Shown piece by piece: positions 7,802-14,821 of a stretch of DNA of 16,535 bases; position 1 is the stretch's first letter, and every line of letters begins with the position of its first letter. Made by a program: the position numbers and the translations under genes. The notes beneath the pieces are model-generated. The model ran no database searches. It was not told the origin of the DNA and worked only from the letters and a program-made list of their open reading frames with translations. Source of the stretch: Bacillota bacterium (lineage in GTDB: Bacteria; Bacillota; Clostridia; Clostridiales; Clostridiaceae); the NCBI GenBank assembly GCA_023451395.1, contig JAEXZL010000030.1, forward strand, positions 1 to 16,535, in the 5' to 3' direction.

Positions 7802-8917
7802 TCAATATTCTCCATTAATAATAAAATTAACTACAGCATATATACCATAGAACAAGGCATCATCATCTCCATCGAAATAAGGGGAATGAAGAGGATGCAT
7901 CCCCTTATGATCCTTAGCTATTCCTAAACGAAAATGAACTGCAGGGATCTCAAGGGAAAAGTAAGCAAAATCATCTCCTCCGAAGGTTTTTTCTACTGGA
8001 AGAATGTTCTCTTCTCCGAGGATAGGAACTGATGCATTAATAAAGCTTCTTGTAAGCTCTTCATCACAGATAACAGGAGGATATTCAAAGCTGTGGCTTA
8101 CCAAAGCATCGCAGCCGTAGCTTTTAGCTATAGTTTCTGCAGTGCTTTTAATCATATCTGCCAGTGTATATCTAAGCTTCTCATCAAAGGTTCTCACTGT
8201 TCCCTGTAGAGTTACCTCCTTGGGGATAACATTAGTTGCAGTGCCTCCATTTATAGCTGAAAAGGTAATAACATGAGAATTCAGAGGGTCAACCTGACTT
8301 CTAGATTTCATATTAACACTTTGAATTATTTCTATTGCAGGGAAAATTGGATTTTTGCAGTGCTGAGGCATAGCTGCATGTCCTCCTATTCCCTTAATGG
8401 TAATGTGAAAATCATCAATGGAACCCATGGTAGCTCCGCCTTGTGCTTCAATTTTGCCAACCTCTAATCCTGGCCATACATGATAGCCTATTATCTTCTC
8501 AACTTTGGGGTTTAGTAGAGCCCCCTCTTGAATCATTGGATAAGCTCCTCCCTCAAGCTCCTCTGCAGGCTGAAAAATAAACTTTACAGCTCCTTTATAG
8601 TCAAGTTCCTTTAAAACTAAAGCTGCTCCTAAGGCTATGGACATATGATAATCATGTCCACAGGCATGGCTAACACCATTAATAGGAAGAGCATCCATAT
8701 CAGCTCTTACAGCAATGCAAGTTTCTCCTTCATTAAGCATTCCAATTACACCTGTTTTAGCACATTTAAAATTCCTTATGCCTAAAGAATTTAATTTGTT
8801 AATTATTATCTCCTGAGTTTTAAACTCCCTATAGCTAAGTTCAGGGTTTTCATTAAGCGTTCTTCTCAATGCCTTTATTTCTTCTAGATTATTCTTTATT
8901 GCTTCTTTTATATTCAT
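7802..8917 (-). CDS. M20-family amidohydrolase / N-acyl amino acid deacylase-like peptidase
   Basis: This 371-residue cytoplasmic metallohydrolase is of the M20D (amidohydrolase) type, a group that cleaves N-acyl amino acids, aminobenzoyl-glutamate and similar amides. Metal-site motifs are RADMDALPI (71-79), HACGHD (84-89, with Cys86 and His88 as ligands), QPAEE (116-120), GYHVWPG (144-150) and a C-terminal metal His in MHPLHSPYF. The GGHAAMP segment marks the lid/dimerisation domain, and TFGGDDFAYF is typical of the subgroup. The exact substrate cannot be told. It follows a YfcC-type permease by 78 bp with no terminator, suggesting that the permease imports the substrate. The ATG has only a distant site (TAGGG, 9 bases away), which lies inside a small hairpin. 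Confidence 0.88.
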   Translation of the reverse strand: MNIKEAIKNNLEEIKALRRTLNENPELSYREFKTQEIIINKLNSLGIRNFKCAKTGVIGMLNEGETCIAVRADMDALPINGVSHACGHDYHMSIALGAALVLKELDYKGAVKFIFQPAEELEGGAYPMIQEGALLNPKVEKIIGYHVWPGLEVGKIEAQGGATMGSIDDFHITIKGIGGHAAMPQHCKNPIFPAIEIIQSVNMKSRSQVDPLNSHVITFSAINGGTATNVIPKEVTLQGTVRTFDEKLRYTLADMIKSTAETIAKSYGCDALVSHSFEYPPVICDEELTRSFINASVPILGEENILPVEKTFGGDDFAYFSLEIPAVHFRLGIAKDHKGMHPLHSPYFDGDDDALFYGIYAVVNFIINGEY

Positions 8918-8924
8918 AAGGTAA

Positions 8925-8942
8925 GACCCTAGAGATAGGGCC
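8925..8942 (-). promoter_or_regulatory. Small hairpin covering the M20 hydrolase ribosome binding site
   Basis: The minus strand reads CCCTA-TCTC-TAGGG (8927-8940). The 3' arm, TAGGG, is the only Shine-Dalgarno-like sequence before the ATG at 8917. The stem is only 5 bp (one more pair beyond a mismatch), so translational control is a weak suggestion. Confidence 0.3.
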
Positions 8943-8995
8943 CCATTCCCCCCTTTCTATTCATTACTTTTTCCTTTATTTAAACACTATTTATT

Positions 8996-10411
8996 TTAGT
9001 TTAATAATCCTGGGAACAATAAAGCTGGTGTAATTAATATAAGCTGCAGTATGAAGAGGGCGATAAGGAACTTAATTATCCATCTAGCCCATCTATCAAA
9101 GGGTATCCTTGTGATACCTAAGGTTGCTATTAAAGTTCCTGAGGTAGGAATTATTAAGTCCGTAAATCCATTTCCAAACTGATAAATAAGTATTGTTGTT
9201 TCCCTGCTAATACCAACAAGCTCTCCCAAGGGGGTCATAATAGGTATAGTTAGTGCTGCCTGACCAGTACCGGAGCCTACAAAGAAATTAATTATTGATT
9301 GAACTACCAGCATTACATATCCTGATAGAAGATGTGGAAGAGGCTCAATAGCTCTAGCAAGACTATAAAGAATTGTATCCATAATTCCCCCATCAATGCA
9401 GAGTATTACAATGGCATTGGCAAGTCCCACGACCATTGCAGCACCAATTAAATCTTTAGCACCTGCAATAAAATTATCAGTAATCTCATTAGCTGACATC
9501 TTTCCAATAAGGCCTGCAATTATTCCTAAGCCTAAGAAAACTGCAGCTATTTCATTTATGTACCATTCATATTTTAAAACCCCAAAAATTACAAGTCCTA
9601 AGCCTAAAAATAGCACTGACAAAATAAGCTTATGCCTTAGAGAAAATTCCATGTGAGCTTCTGAATTTCCTCCTAGCATGGCCTCTTCCCTTCTCTTTTT
9701 ATCAAGATCATACATAATACTGCTTTCTGGATTCTTCTTAACCTTATTAGCATAATAAATCAAATATAAAACAGTGATTGCAGTAAAGATAAGCCAAACA
9801 ACTGTCCTATAGGCCATTCCTGCTCTTATAGGGGTTTCAGCTATTCCCTTAGCAATACCAACAGTAAAGGGATTTAGCATAGCTGAGGAAAAGCCTATGG
9901 TAGCACCGAGAAAAACCATTGCCATACCAGTAATGGAATCATATCCAAGAGCTATTGCTAAAGGCACAAAAATCGCTGCAAAGGGTATTGTTTCCTCTGC
10001 CATACCTATAATGGCCCCTCCTACAGAGAATAATGTAACTACTATTGGAATAATAAGTATTTCCTTTCCCTTTAAAGCCTTTACTACCTTCATAATTCCT
10101 TCATTTATTGCATTGGTACTTTGAATTATTCCAAAGGCACCTCCAACTATCAATATAAAGCCTGCTACATCCGCCTTCTCTATAAATCCTCTTAAAGGTG
10201 CCATTAAAAGATCAAAAATTCCCTGAGGATTGCTTTCTACATACTTAAAGGAGTTAGCTAGCACTACTGTTCTTCCTTGATCATTTACTACCCTATCATA
10301 TTCTCCGCCAGGTATAATCCAGGTAAGAATTGTTATAAATATTAGTATTGAAAAAATAATCACGAAGGTATGCGGTACAGCAAACCCTCTTTTTTCTTTT
10401 GTTTTATTCAA
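8996..10411 (-). CDS. YfcC-family (C4-dicarboxylate/basic amino acid carrier-like) permease
   Basis: This integral membrane carrier has many hydrophobic segments along about 471 residues. It starts with the family-typical KRGFAVPHTFVIIFSIL and WIIPGGEYDR. Later family features are AEETIPFAAIFVPLAIALGY, a FSSAMLNPFT helix hairpin, FVGSGTGQAALTIPIMTPLG and DLIIPTSGTL. The group is annotated as anaerobic C4-dicarboxylate carriers or putative basic amino acid antiporters; the true substrate is unproven. I chose the TTG at 10409-10411, because AAGGGTGAT lies 5 bases upstream. A GTG at 10418-10420 is in frame but overlaps that site and would add three residues. The M20 amidohydrolase lies 78 bp downstream, probably in the same transcript. 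Confidence 0.87.
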   Translation of the reverse strand: MNKTKEKRGFAVPHTFVIIFSILIFITILTWIIPGGEYDRVVNDQGRTVVLANSFKYVESNPQGIFDLLMAPLRGFIEKADVAGFILIVGGAFGIIQSTNAINEGIMKVVKALKGKEILIIPIVVTLFSVGGAIIGMAEETIPFAAIFVPLAIALGYDSITGMAMVFLGATIGFSSAMLNPFTVGIAKGIAETPIRAGMAYRTVVWLIFTAITVLYLIYYANKVKKNPESSIMYDLDKKRREEAMLGGNSEAHMEFSLRHKLILSVLFLGLGLVIFGVLKYEWYINEIAAVFLGLGIIAGLIGKMSANEITDNFIAGAKDLIGAAMVVGLANAIVILCIDGGIMDTILYSLARAIEPLPHLLSGYVMLVVQSIINFFVGSGTGQAALTIPIMTPLGELVGISRETTILIYQFGNGFTDLIIPTSGTLIATLGITRIPFDRWARWIIKFLIALFILQLILITPALLFPGLLN

Positions 10412-10447
10412 GTGTATCACCCTTCTAATATTGTTTATAAAAAACTT

Positions 10448-10481
10448 AGTATATTATTGCATAATTATAAATCAATATCAA
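10448..10481 (-). promoter_or_regulatory. Promoter of the YfcC permease-M20 hydrolase pair
   Basis: Two overlapping arrangements fit. One is TTGATA (10476-10481), 17 bp, AATAAT (10453-10458). The other is TTGATT (10470-10475), 16 bp, TATACT (10448-10453). Both -10 elements match five of six consensus bases. I cannot say which is used. Confidence 0.5.
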
Positions 10482-10692
10482 TGGATAATATTTGCTAATT
10501 AATCGCATTACCTATGTTTTACCGTATATTTGTCAGTTGTTAATTTTGTGTAATTTTGCACAGATATTAGCTTTGTGCATAGTTTTATAAATATTAATTT
10601 TCCACAGGTCTCTAATAGTTATTAATATTATGCAAATTTTACATATTTATTAGTTTAGTCTATGATTTTTGTGTATATTTATTCAAATAATT
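10482..10692. other. AT-rich intergenic region upstream of the YfcC permease promoter
   Basis: No gene is seen here on either strand. It holds an inverted repeat TGCACA (10557-10562) and TGTGCA (10574-10579) with an 11-base spacer, and several other AT-rich TGCA-containing words (for example ATGCAAATTTTACAT near 10630). These may be regulator sites for the downstream transport pair, but I cannot assign a regulator. Confidence 0.3.
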
Positions 10693-10724
10693 AAAAACCT
10701 CAGATAGACACATCCAAGGTTTTT
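10691..10724 (-). terminator. Terminator after the MFS transporter gene
   Basis: AAAAACCT and AGGTTTTT arms (10693-10700 and 10717-10724) pair, with an inner GAT/ATC helix. On the minus strand the stem ends in TTTTTAA. It closes the DUF4004-bactofilin-MFS transcript about 50 bases after the MFS stop. The A/T symmetry allows some function in both directions. Confidence 0.75.
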
Positions 10725-10773
10725 CATTCTAAATTATAGTATTTATTTTTTTGATATCACTTTTTCTCCTGAT

Positions 10774-12102
10774 TTATCCTTCAAGTATAACTTCAGAGTT
10801 ATTTACCTCTAAAACCTCATGTAACTTGTCTAACTCAGGATCATAATTAATGAATTTTTTTAGTGATTTAATAAACACTATTGGTACTCCCACTGCAAGA
10901 GATAAAGCAAAGCTAATAAAAATAACCAATCTTATAGGAAGGAATTCTCCTAAAACGCCAGCTAAAAGAGCTCCTATGGGAGCAAGCCCTCCTGCAAGAG
11001 TATTTATGATAGAAAATACCTTTCCCCTCATATTATCAGGAATTATCAGCTGTAGTGCAGAATTAAGTACAGTGTTTAAAATAGCATTACTAAAACCAGC
11101 TATAAGAAATACTGTAGATAGTGAGTAAAAGCTTTTAAAGATAGGCATAAAAAGTGAGAATATAAAATTACATAATGCTGCTACAATAAATAAAGAATAT
11201 TTTTTCTCGCTTTTTATATTCTTAATGGATAAAAAGAGCATGCCTAAAAGCATTCCAGTAGTCATTATACCCATTATTATCCCATACCATTTCTCACCTA
11301 AACCATCTGCACTCTTGAACATAGGCATAAGAAGGGTAAAAGCCATTTGAAAGAAAAAATTTATACCGCAGCTAAGTATCATAAGATATCTTAAGACCTT
11401 AACCTTCCATGAAAAGTTTATTCCTTCAATAAAATCCTTTTTAAAGGTACTTTTCCTTATTTCTCCAGAAGCCTTGGGTATTTTCATGAATACCTCTGTA
11501 AAGGCAGAGAAAAAATAAGATATGCTATTAAATAAGAATAATGAAGGTGCACCTAAAAGAGTATATAAAAAGCCTCCTGTAACGGATCCTACCACCTCAG
11601 TCCCAGTACTAGCCATACTGTAGAAGGAATTGGCCTTTACTATCTTACTTTTAGGGACAATATCCGGTACCACAGAACCCATAGCTGGATTAAAGAAGGC
11701 TGCAGAAAGTCCCATAATTATTGCTGCAATAAAAAGCATCCAAACCTCCATATTTCCTAAAAATGCCTGTATAGCTACTATTAGTATAGCTAACCCCCTT
11801 GCCACATCAGTAAGAACTATAATCCATTTTCTACTAAGCCTATCCACCCATACTCCAGCTAATGGCCCTAGGATTACTCTTGGAAGAGAGGTAGCTGCCA
11901 TAATGCTTCCCATCAAAGCAGTAGAACCTGTAATATCTAAAACCCAAAAACCTAAAGCCATGCTGTAAACAACGCTTCCAAAGGAGGAAACAAGTTGTCC
12001 CTGCCAAAGAAGGAAGAAGTTTTTATTCCAGAGCTTCTGTTCTTTAGCTTCCCCATTGCAAGTCTTATCCGTAGTCTTTTTAGGGCTCTTTTCTAACTCC
12101 AT
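10774..12102 (-). CDS. MFS transporter, DHA3 (macrolide-efflux-like) type
   Basis: This is a 12-helix major facilitator of 442 residues. WNKNFFLLWQGQLVSSFGS before helix 1 and the loop GPLAGVWVDRLSRKW between helices 2 and 3 (the MFS signature) place it with the DHA3 group of drug or siderophore exporters. The substrate is unknown. The chosen ATG at 12100-12102 has AGGAGG six bases upstream. An ATG at 12117 is in frame but would read through that ribosome binding site (Met-Arg-Arg-Gln-Thr). It lies 45 bp downstream of the bactofilin gene with no terminator between, so it is probably the last gene of that operon. The C-terminal ~40 residues are hydrophilic. Confidence 0.88.
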   Translation of the reverse strand: MELEKSPKKTTDKTCNGEAKEQKLWNKNFFLLWQGQLVSSFGSVVYSMALGFWVLDITGSTALMGSIMAATSLPRVILGPLAGVWVDRLSRKWIIVLTDVARGLAILIVAIQAFLGNMEVWMLFIAAIIMGLSAAFFNPAMGSVVPDIVPKSKIVKANSFYSMASTGTEVVGSVTGGFLYTLLGAPSLFLFNSISYFFSAFTEVFMKIPKASGEIRKSTFKKDFIEGINFSWKVKVLRYLMILSCGINFFFQMAFTLLMPMFKSADGLGEKWYGIIMGIMTTGMLLGMLFLSIKNIKSEKKYSLFIVAALCNFIFSLFMPIFKSFYSLSTVFLIAGFSNAILNTVLNSALQLIIPDNMRGKVFSIINTLAGGLAPIGALLAGVLGEFLPIRLVIFISFALSLAVGVPIVFIKSLKKFINYDPELDKLHEVLEVNNSEVILEG

Positions 12103-12147
12103 AGTTTGCCTCCTCATTATTCAATGAATTTATTTATAAGTGGATAT

Positions 12148-12939
12148 TTATTTTATTTGAGCAGATGTTTTAACCTTACTCTTTTCATCTACTTCAAGGC
12201 TTTCCTTATATTCTAAGTTTTCTATAGTGCATCCCGATCCTATGACCACCTTTGCTCCTCTTACGGTATTTGCTTTGGTGTTTTCTAAATATATCTCATC
12301 ACCTTCTATTGTATCTGCATATAAGCTTCCTTCATCTAAAAATCCTCCAAAGAGGCTTTGAAAAATCCCTTTTTTCATAAGGCTTTCTTGAACCCTAATG
12401 CTGCTACCGCCAATTTCCTTAGCCTCACATCTTCCTCTTAAGCTTATCTGAATAGTATCAGCAGCTAACAGCTCATCAATCTTAAAGGCTCCATCACTAT
12501 CAAAACTCTCTCCTTCACAGCTTTTACAGGACATTGCTCCCCTTAGCTTAATATCTTCTCCCTCTAACTTATTTTCTAAGGATAAAGATCCCGATACTGA
12601 TACTTCCTTAGCTATTAAGGAGCCCACTATCTTGCTGGATCCTGAAATAGCTATGAGATCTCCTTCCACATCTCCTCCAAAGCTTGCACCACCACTTACT
12701 CTAACTTCCTCAGCTTTTACATTACCCGTTATCTTTGCAGAACCACTTATTTTTACCCTTTCAGCTACAATGCCTCCGCCAATCTTCCCTGAGCCACTGA
12801 TGGCAATAGTAGAGCAATCTATATCTCCATCTATTTTACCGGAGCCGCTAATTTTTACATTATTATAGTTTCCGCCTCCAGCGGATCCTGAACCTGATAT
12901 TTTTAAATCTCCTCTATTTTCATAATCCTTGTTCTGCAT
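12148..12939 (-). CDS. Bactofilin-type polymer-forming protein (YhbE/YhbF-like)
   Basis: The protein has 263 residues. The N-terminal half is a run of short beta-helix repeats with the core KISGSGKIxG, recurring every 17-20 residues between about 9 and 125 (NNVKISGSGKIDG, STIAISGSGKIGG, ERVKISGSAKITG, EEVRVSGGASFGG, DLIAISGSSKIVG, KEVSVSGSLSLEN). The C-terminal half keeps weaker rungs of the same kind (DTIQISLRG, DEIYLENT, AKVVIGSGCTIENL). This fits bactofilins, which polymerise without nucleotide. Bacillus subtilis has DUF4004 and bactofilin genes (yhbD, yhbE, yhbF) together, where the bactofilins are linked to motility; I infer a similar pairing here. No signal peptide or membrane segment is seen. 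GGGAGGA lies about 6 bases before the ATG, and the DUF4004 gene ends 15 bases upstream. Confidence 0.82.
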   Translation of the reverse strand: MQNKDYENRGDLKISGSGSAGGGNYNNVKISGSGKIDGDIDCSTIAISGSGKIGGGIVAERVKISGSAKITGNVKAEEVRVSGGASFGGDVEGDLIAISGSSKIVGSLIAKEVSVSGSLSLENKLEGEDIKLRGAMSCKSCEGESFDSDGAFKIDELLAADTIQISLRGRCEAKEIGGSSIRVQESLMKKGIFQSLFGGFLDEGSLYADTIEGDEIYLENTKANTVRGAKVVIGSGCTIENLEYKESLEVDEKSKVKTSAQIK

Positions 12940-12954
12940 TTTTATTCCTCCCTA

Positions 12955-13578
12955 TTATTTTAGTTTTAATTTTAAATCTTCTATTTCTCTAGCAATGTCT
13001 ATATCAATAGGAATCTTCACCTCATCATCTAAGGTAAAATCAAAGGGCATACTTCCTATTATGGTAATTCCCATTCCGTATTTTCTAAGATAAATAACTC
13101 TTAAGGGCTTTTCCTCCTTGGATTCTCTAGCCTTTTTATAGGTCTTGATTATCTTTATTCCTTCTTCTATGGTGACAGCACCGCTTTCTAGAAGATTATT
13201 AAGAAGAAATATTTCTAGCACCTTTATAAATTCGTAATTATCATTTCCAGGAAAGTTTTCTTTATAAAGCTTTAATGGCATTTCTTTAACTATTTTCTTA
13301 TCTATAAGCTCCTGCGCAGTAAGGTTAAGATCTGCCGGCTTTAAAGAAAATTGTTCAGCTAACTCATCCAAGGACCGATCATCCTTAAGTTCCATTATCT
13401 TTCCTATTCTTTCAAGGATTTTCTCCTTAGGAAAGTAAGTCTCTTGGCCAGTAAAGGATGACTTTTTTATAAACCACTCTTCAGGGATTATATTTTTTCT
13501 TTTCCATCTATAAAGCTGGCCATAAGAAATACCTGTTAGCTCCAAAAGTTCCTTCTTTGATATTAAATCTTCTTCCAT
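12955..13578 (-). CDS. DUF4004 (YhbD-like) protein with MerR-like N-terminal HTH, full-length copy
   Basis: This 207-residue protein matches the YhbD/DUF4004 family. Its N-terminal 60 residues resemble a MerR-type winged helix (LISKKELLELTGISYGQLYRWKR, then IIPEEWF and FPKEKILERI). A second helical region follows (DELAEQFSLKPADLNLTAQELIDKKIV), which looks like another small helix-turn-helix. The remainder is helical and strand-rich (residues 105-207), ending in DLKLKLK. DNA binding is inferred from the fold, not shown. The ATG has AGAGGAG about 9 bases upstream. It lies directly upstream of the bactofilin gene and 21 bp downstream of a second, shorter DUF4004 gene. Confidence 0.8.
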   Translation of the reverse strand: MEEDLISKKELLELTGISYGQLYRWKRKNIIPEEWFIKKSSFTGQETYFPKEKILERIGKIMELKDDRSLDELAEQFSLKPADLNLTAQELIDKKIVKEMPLKLYKENFPGNDNYEFIKVLEIFLLNNLLESGAVTIEEGIKIIKTYKKARESKEEKPLRVIYLRKYGMGITIIGSMPFDFTLDDEVKIPIDIDIAREIEDLKLKLK

Positions 13579-13599
13579 ATATACAGGCTCCTCTCTTAA

Positions 13600-14025
13600 T
13601 TATCTGAGCATAACATTGTTGCTTTGCAGTATGCTCATCATATATTCATTGATAACGTGATTGTTATGACCACTATTAAAATCAAATAAATTACTATAAT
13701 TGTATTCATTGGCAAACTCTCTCGTAACATTGTTTTTATGTTTATCTATTCCCTTAAAAGGTGAACTCCAATAAGACACCAACAAACCTTCCTTCCACAG
13801 TTTTCTTATTGTTTGTTCCTCTTTAAGGGGCTTTATTCCTTCCATTATCTCAATTCTCTCCAGAAGCATTTCCTTAGGAAAGTATATTTCATCACCTCTT
13901 TGGGAGGACTTTTTTATAAACCACTCCTTAGGTATTATATTTCTTCTCCTAAGCCTATAAAATTCGCCATAAGAAATGCCTGTAAGCCTTAGTAAATCTT
14001 TTTTTGATATTAAATCAGCTTTCAT
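13600..14025 (-). CDS. Short DUF4004 paralogue: N-terminal HTH plus an unrelated tail
   Basis: This 141-residue protein starts like its full-length neighbour: DLISKKxLLxLTGISYGxxY, then NIIPxEWFIKKSS, GxExYFPKE and LERI, over residues 3-58. After about residue 70 the similarity stops. The tail, rich in Asn, Tyr and Ser (FANEYNYSNLFDF, GHNNHVINEYMM, SNNVMLR), matches nothing I recognise. Two copies of an operator-like sequence fall within this tail. It may be a HTH-only regulator, or a truncated duplicate whose frame now runs across old intergenic DNA. I saw no simple frameshift that restores the missing half. The start is firm, with AAAGGAGG 7 bases upstream of the ATG. Confidence 0.72.
   Translation of the reverse strand: MKADLISKKDLLRLTGISYGEFYRLRRRNIIPKEWFIKKSSQRGDEIYFPKEMLLERIEIMEGIKPLKEEQTIRKLWKEGLLVSYWSSPFKGIDKHKNNVTREFANEYNYSNLFDFNSGHNNHVINEYMMSILQSNNVMLR
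13605..13637. repeat. Inverted repeat across the 3' end of the short DUF4004 gene
   Basis: TGAGCATA (13605-13612) and TATGCTCA (13630-13637) form perfect 8-bp arms with a 17-base spacer. The spacer includes an operator-like ACATTGTT. In RNA it would form a hairpin just upstream of the ribosome binding site of the full-length DUF4004 gene. There is no T tract. Confidence 0.5.
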
Positions 14026-14047
14026 AATAAGCCTCCTTTCATGTTCT

Positions 14048-14076
14048 ATCGTAACATAACATTGTTACGTTGTAAA
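14048..14076 (-). promoter_or_regulatory. Promoter and operator of the DUF4004-bactofilin operon
   Basis: The -35 TTTACA (14071-14076) lies 17 bp from TACGAT (14048-14053); a GATAGA at 20 bp is an alternative -10 of the stretched type used by MerR regulators. The space between is filled by a perfect dyad: CGTAACA (14050-14056) and TGTTACG (14063-14069) with a 6-base spacer. A MerR-like product encoded immediately downstream makes autoregulation plausible. Confidence 0.55.
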
Positions 14077-14127
14077 TAGTTTTTTTTACTGAATATTTTT
14101 TTATTTCATAGGCAGTATAGTTATAAT

Positions 14128-14160
14128 AAAAAAGGTTATTCATTTTGAACAACCTTTTTT
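14128..14160 (-). terminator. Terminator after the DUF2089/SHOCT cassette
   Basis: AAAAAAGGTT (14128-14137) pairs with AACCTTTTTT (14151-14160), and the stem continues with TTCA/TGAA after one mismatch. Both ends carry T runs on their own strand. It lies 16 bases after the last gene of the cassette. Confidence 0.88.
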
Positions 14161-14176
14161 ATTAACATGCCTTATG

Positions 14177-14404
14177 CTATATTGTAACTGTGATATGCTC
14201 GCCGCTATGTGATACAACCTCTACTATTTTTAATCCCTTATAACCTTTTAAGCTGCCCTTTACTGCTTTAAAAAGCTGTAAAACTATCTCTTTTTCCTCT
14301 TTATTAAGTTGTGACTTTGGAATGCATCTTATTGCTATACCTCCCATAAATAAGGGTACTGGCAGGGTTAAATTAAACTCTTCACTTTTTATTGAAACTA
14401 TCAT
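14177..14404 (-). CDS. Small protein (75 aa) related to the C-terminal domain of the SHOCT-like neighbour
   Basis: I do not recognise a named family for this 75-residue protein on its own. It resembles the C-terminal two-thirds of the preceding gene product. Both open with a strand and an amphipathic segment (SIKSEEFNLTLPVPLF against NILSHEGDRVNIKLPI). Both end in IVxxxSxxGxxxxxxI (IVEVVSHSGEHITVTI against IVDICSSEGDIVKIVI). It lacks the N-terminal SHOCT-like helices. AGAGGT lies about 6 bases before the ATG, and the gap to the previous gene is 10 bases. No membrane segment is evident. It is the last gene before the terminator. Confidence 0.7.
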   Translation of the reverse strand: MIVSIKSEEFNLTLPVPLFMGGIAIRCIPKSQLNKEEKEIVLQLFKAVKGSLKGYKGLKIVEVVSHSGEHITVTI

Positions 14405-14414
14405 TTAGATACCT

Positions 14415-14804
14415 CTAATCTATAACTATTTTAACTATATCCCCTTCACTGGAGCATATGTCTACTATTTCTCCCATAACTTCATTATCTAAACAGGATA
14501 CTATAGTATTCATTAGTTCATCCATATCTATTTCTTCCATACCTTTAACAGATGTAGATATGGGTAATTTGCCAGTAACCTTTACCACTTCTTTAATTAC
14601 CTTAATAGGTAACTTTATATTTACCCTATCTCCTTCATGGCTCAAAATATTAACCCTTAAAAATTTATCCTCATATCTTTTAGAGGTGATACTTTCAGTA
14701 TTTTTTGATGTATTCCCTAAGGCATCAATTATTTCCTTTGCCTTATCAGCAGAAATCTTACCATCTTCAACCATTTTTAACACTGTCATAATTTCTTCGC
14801 TCAC
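14415..14804 (-). CDS. SHOCT-like domain protein (YvlB N-terminal-like)
   Basis: This 129-residue protein has two parts. Residues 1-30 (TVLKMVEDGKISADKAKEIIDAL) match the short helical motif at the start of YvlB/LiaX-type and SHOCT-like proteins. A second alpha/beta part covers about 47-129: strand, KLPIKVIKEV helix, IDMDELMNTI helix, then EIVDICSSEGDIVKIVI. This layout is common in small clostridial proteins encoded beside DUF2089 genes. The molecular role is unknown; envelope-stress control has been proposed for YvlB relatives, but nothing here proves it. The gene follows DUF2089 by 17 bases, with GGGAGG before the ATG. Confidence 0.78.
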   Translation of the reverse strand: MSEEIMTVLKMVEDGKISADKAKEIIDALGNTSKNTESITSKRYEDKFLRVNILSHEGDRVNIKLPIKVIKEVVKVTGKLPISTSVKGMEEIDMDELMNTIVSCLDNEVMGEIVDICSSEGDIVKIVID

Positions 14805-14821
14805 AATATTCCCTCCCTATT

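Noticed and set aside
11630..11968. 112-codon open frame on the plus strand inside the MFS transporter gene
   Set aside because: It lies wholly antisense to conserved transmembrane coding sequence and has no recognisable domain or start signal.
10774..12117. Upstream ATG at 12117 as start of the MFS gene
   Set aside because: The extra five codons include the AGGAGG ribosome binding site, which is correctly spaced for the ATG at 12102.
12632..12868. Proline-rich 78-codon plus-strand frame opposite the bactofilin gene
   Set aside because: The repeats are simply the reverse complement of the Gly/Ser-rich beta-helix repeats of the bactofilin.
12600..12910. Possible DNA repeat array (recurring TCCTGAACC/GAGCCACT-like words), considered as a CRISPR or tandem repeat
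   Set aside because: Spacing and sequence follow the ISGSGKI protein repeats in frame, the words vary at synonymous positions, and there are no uniform spacers.
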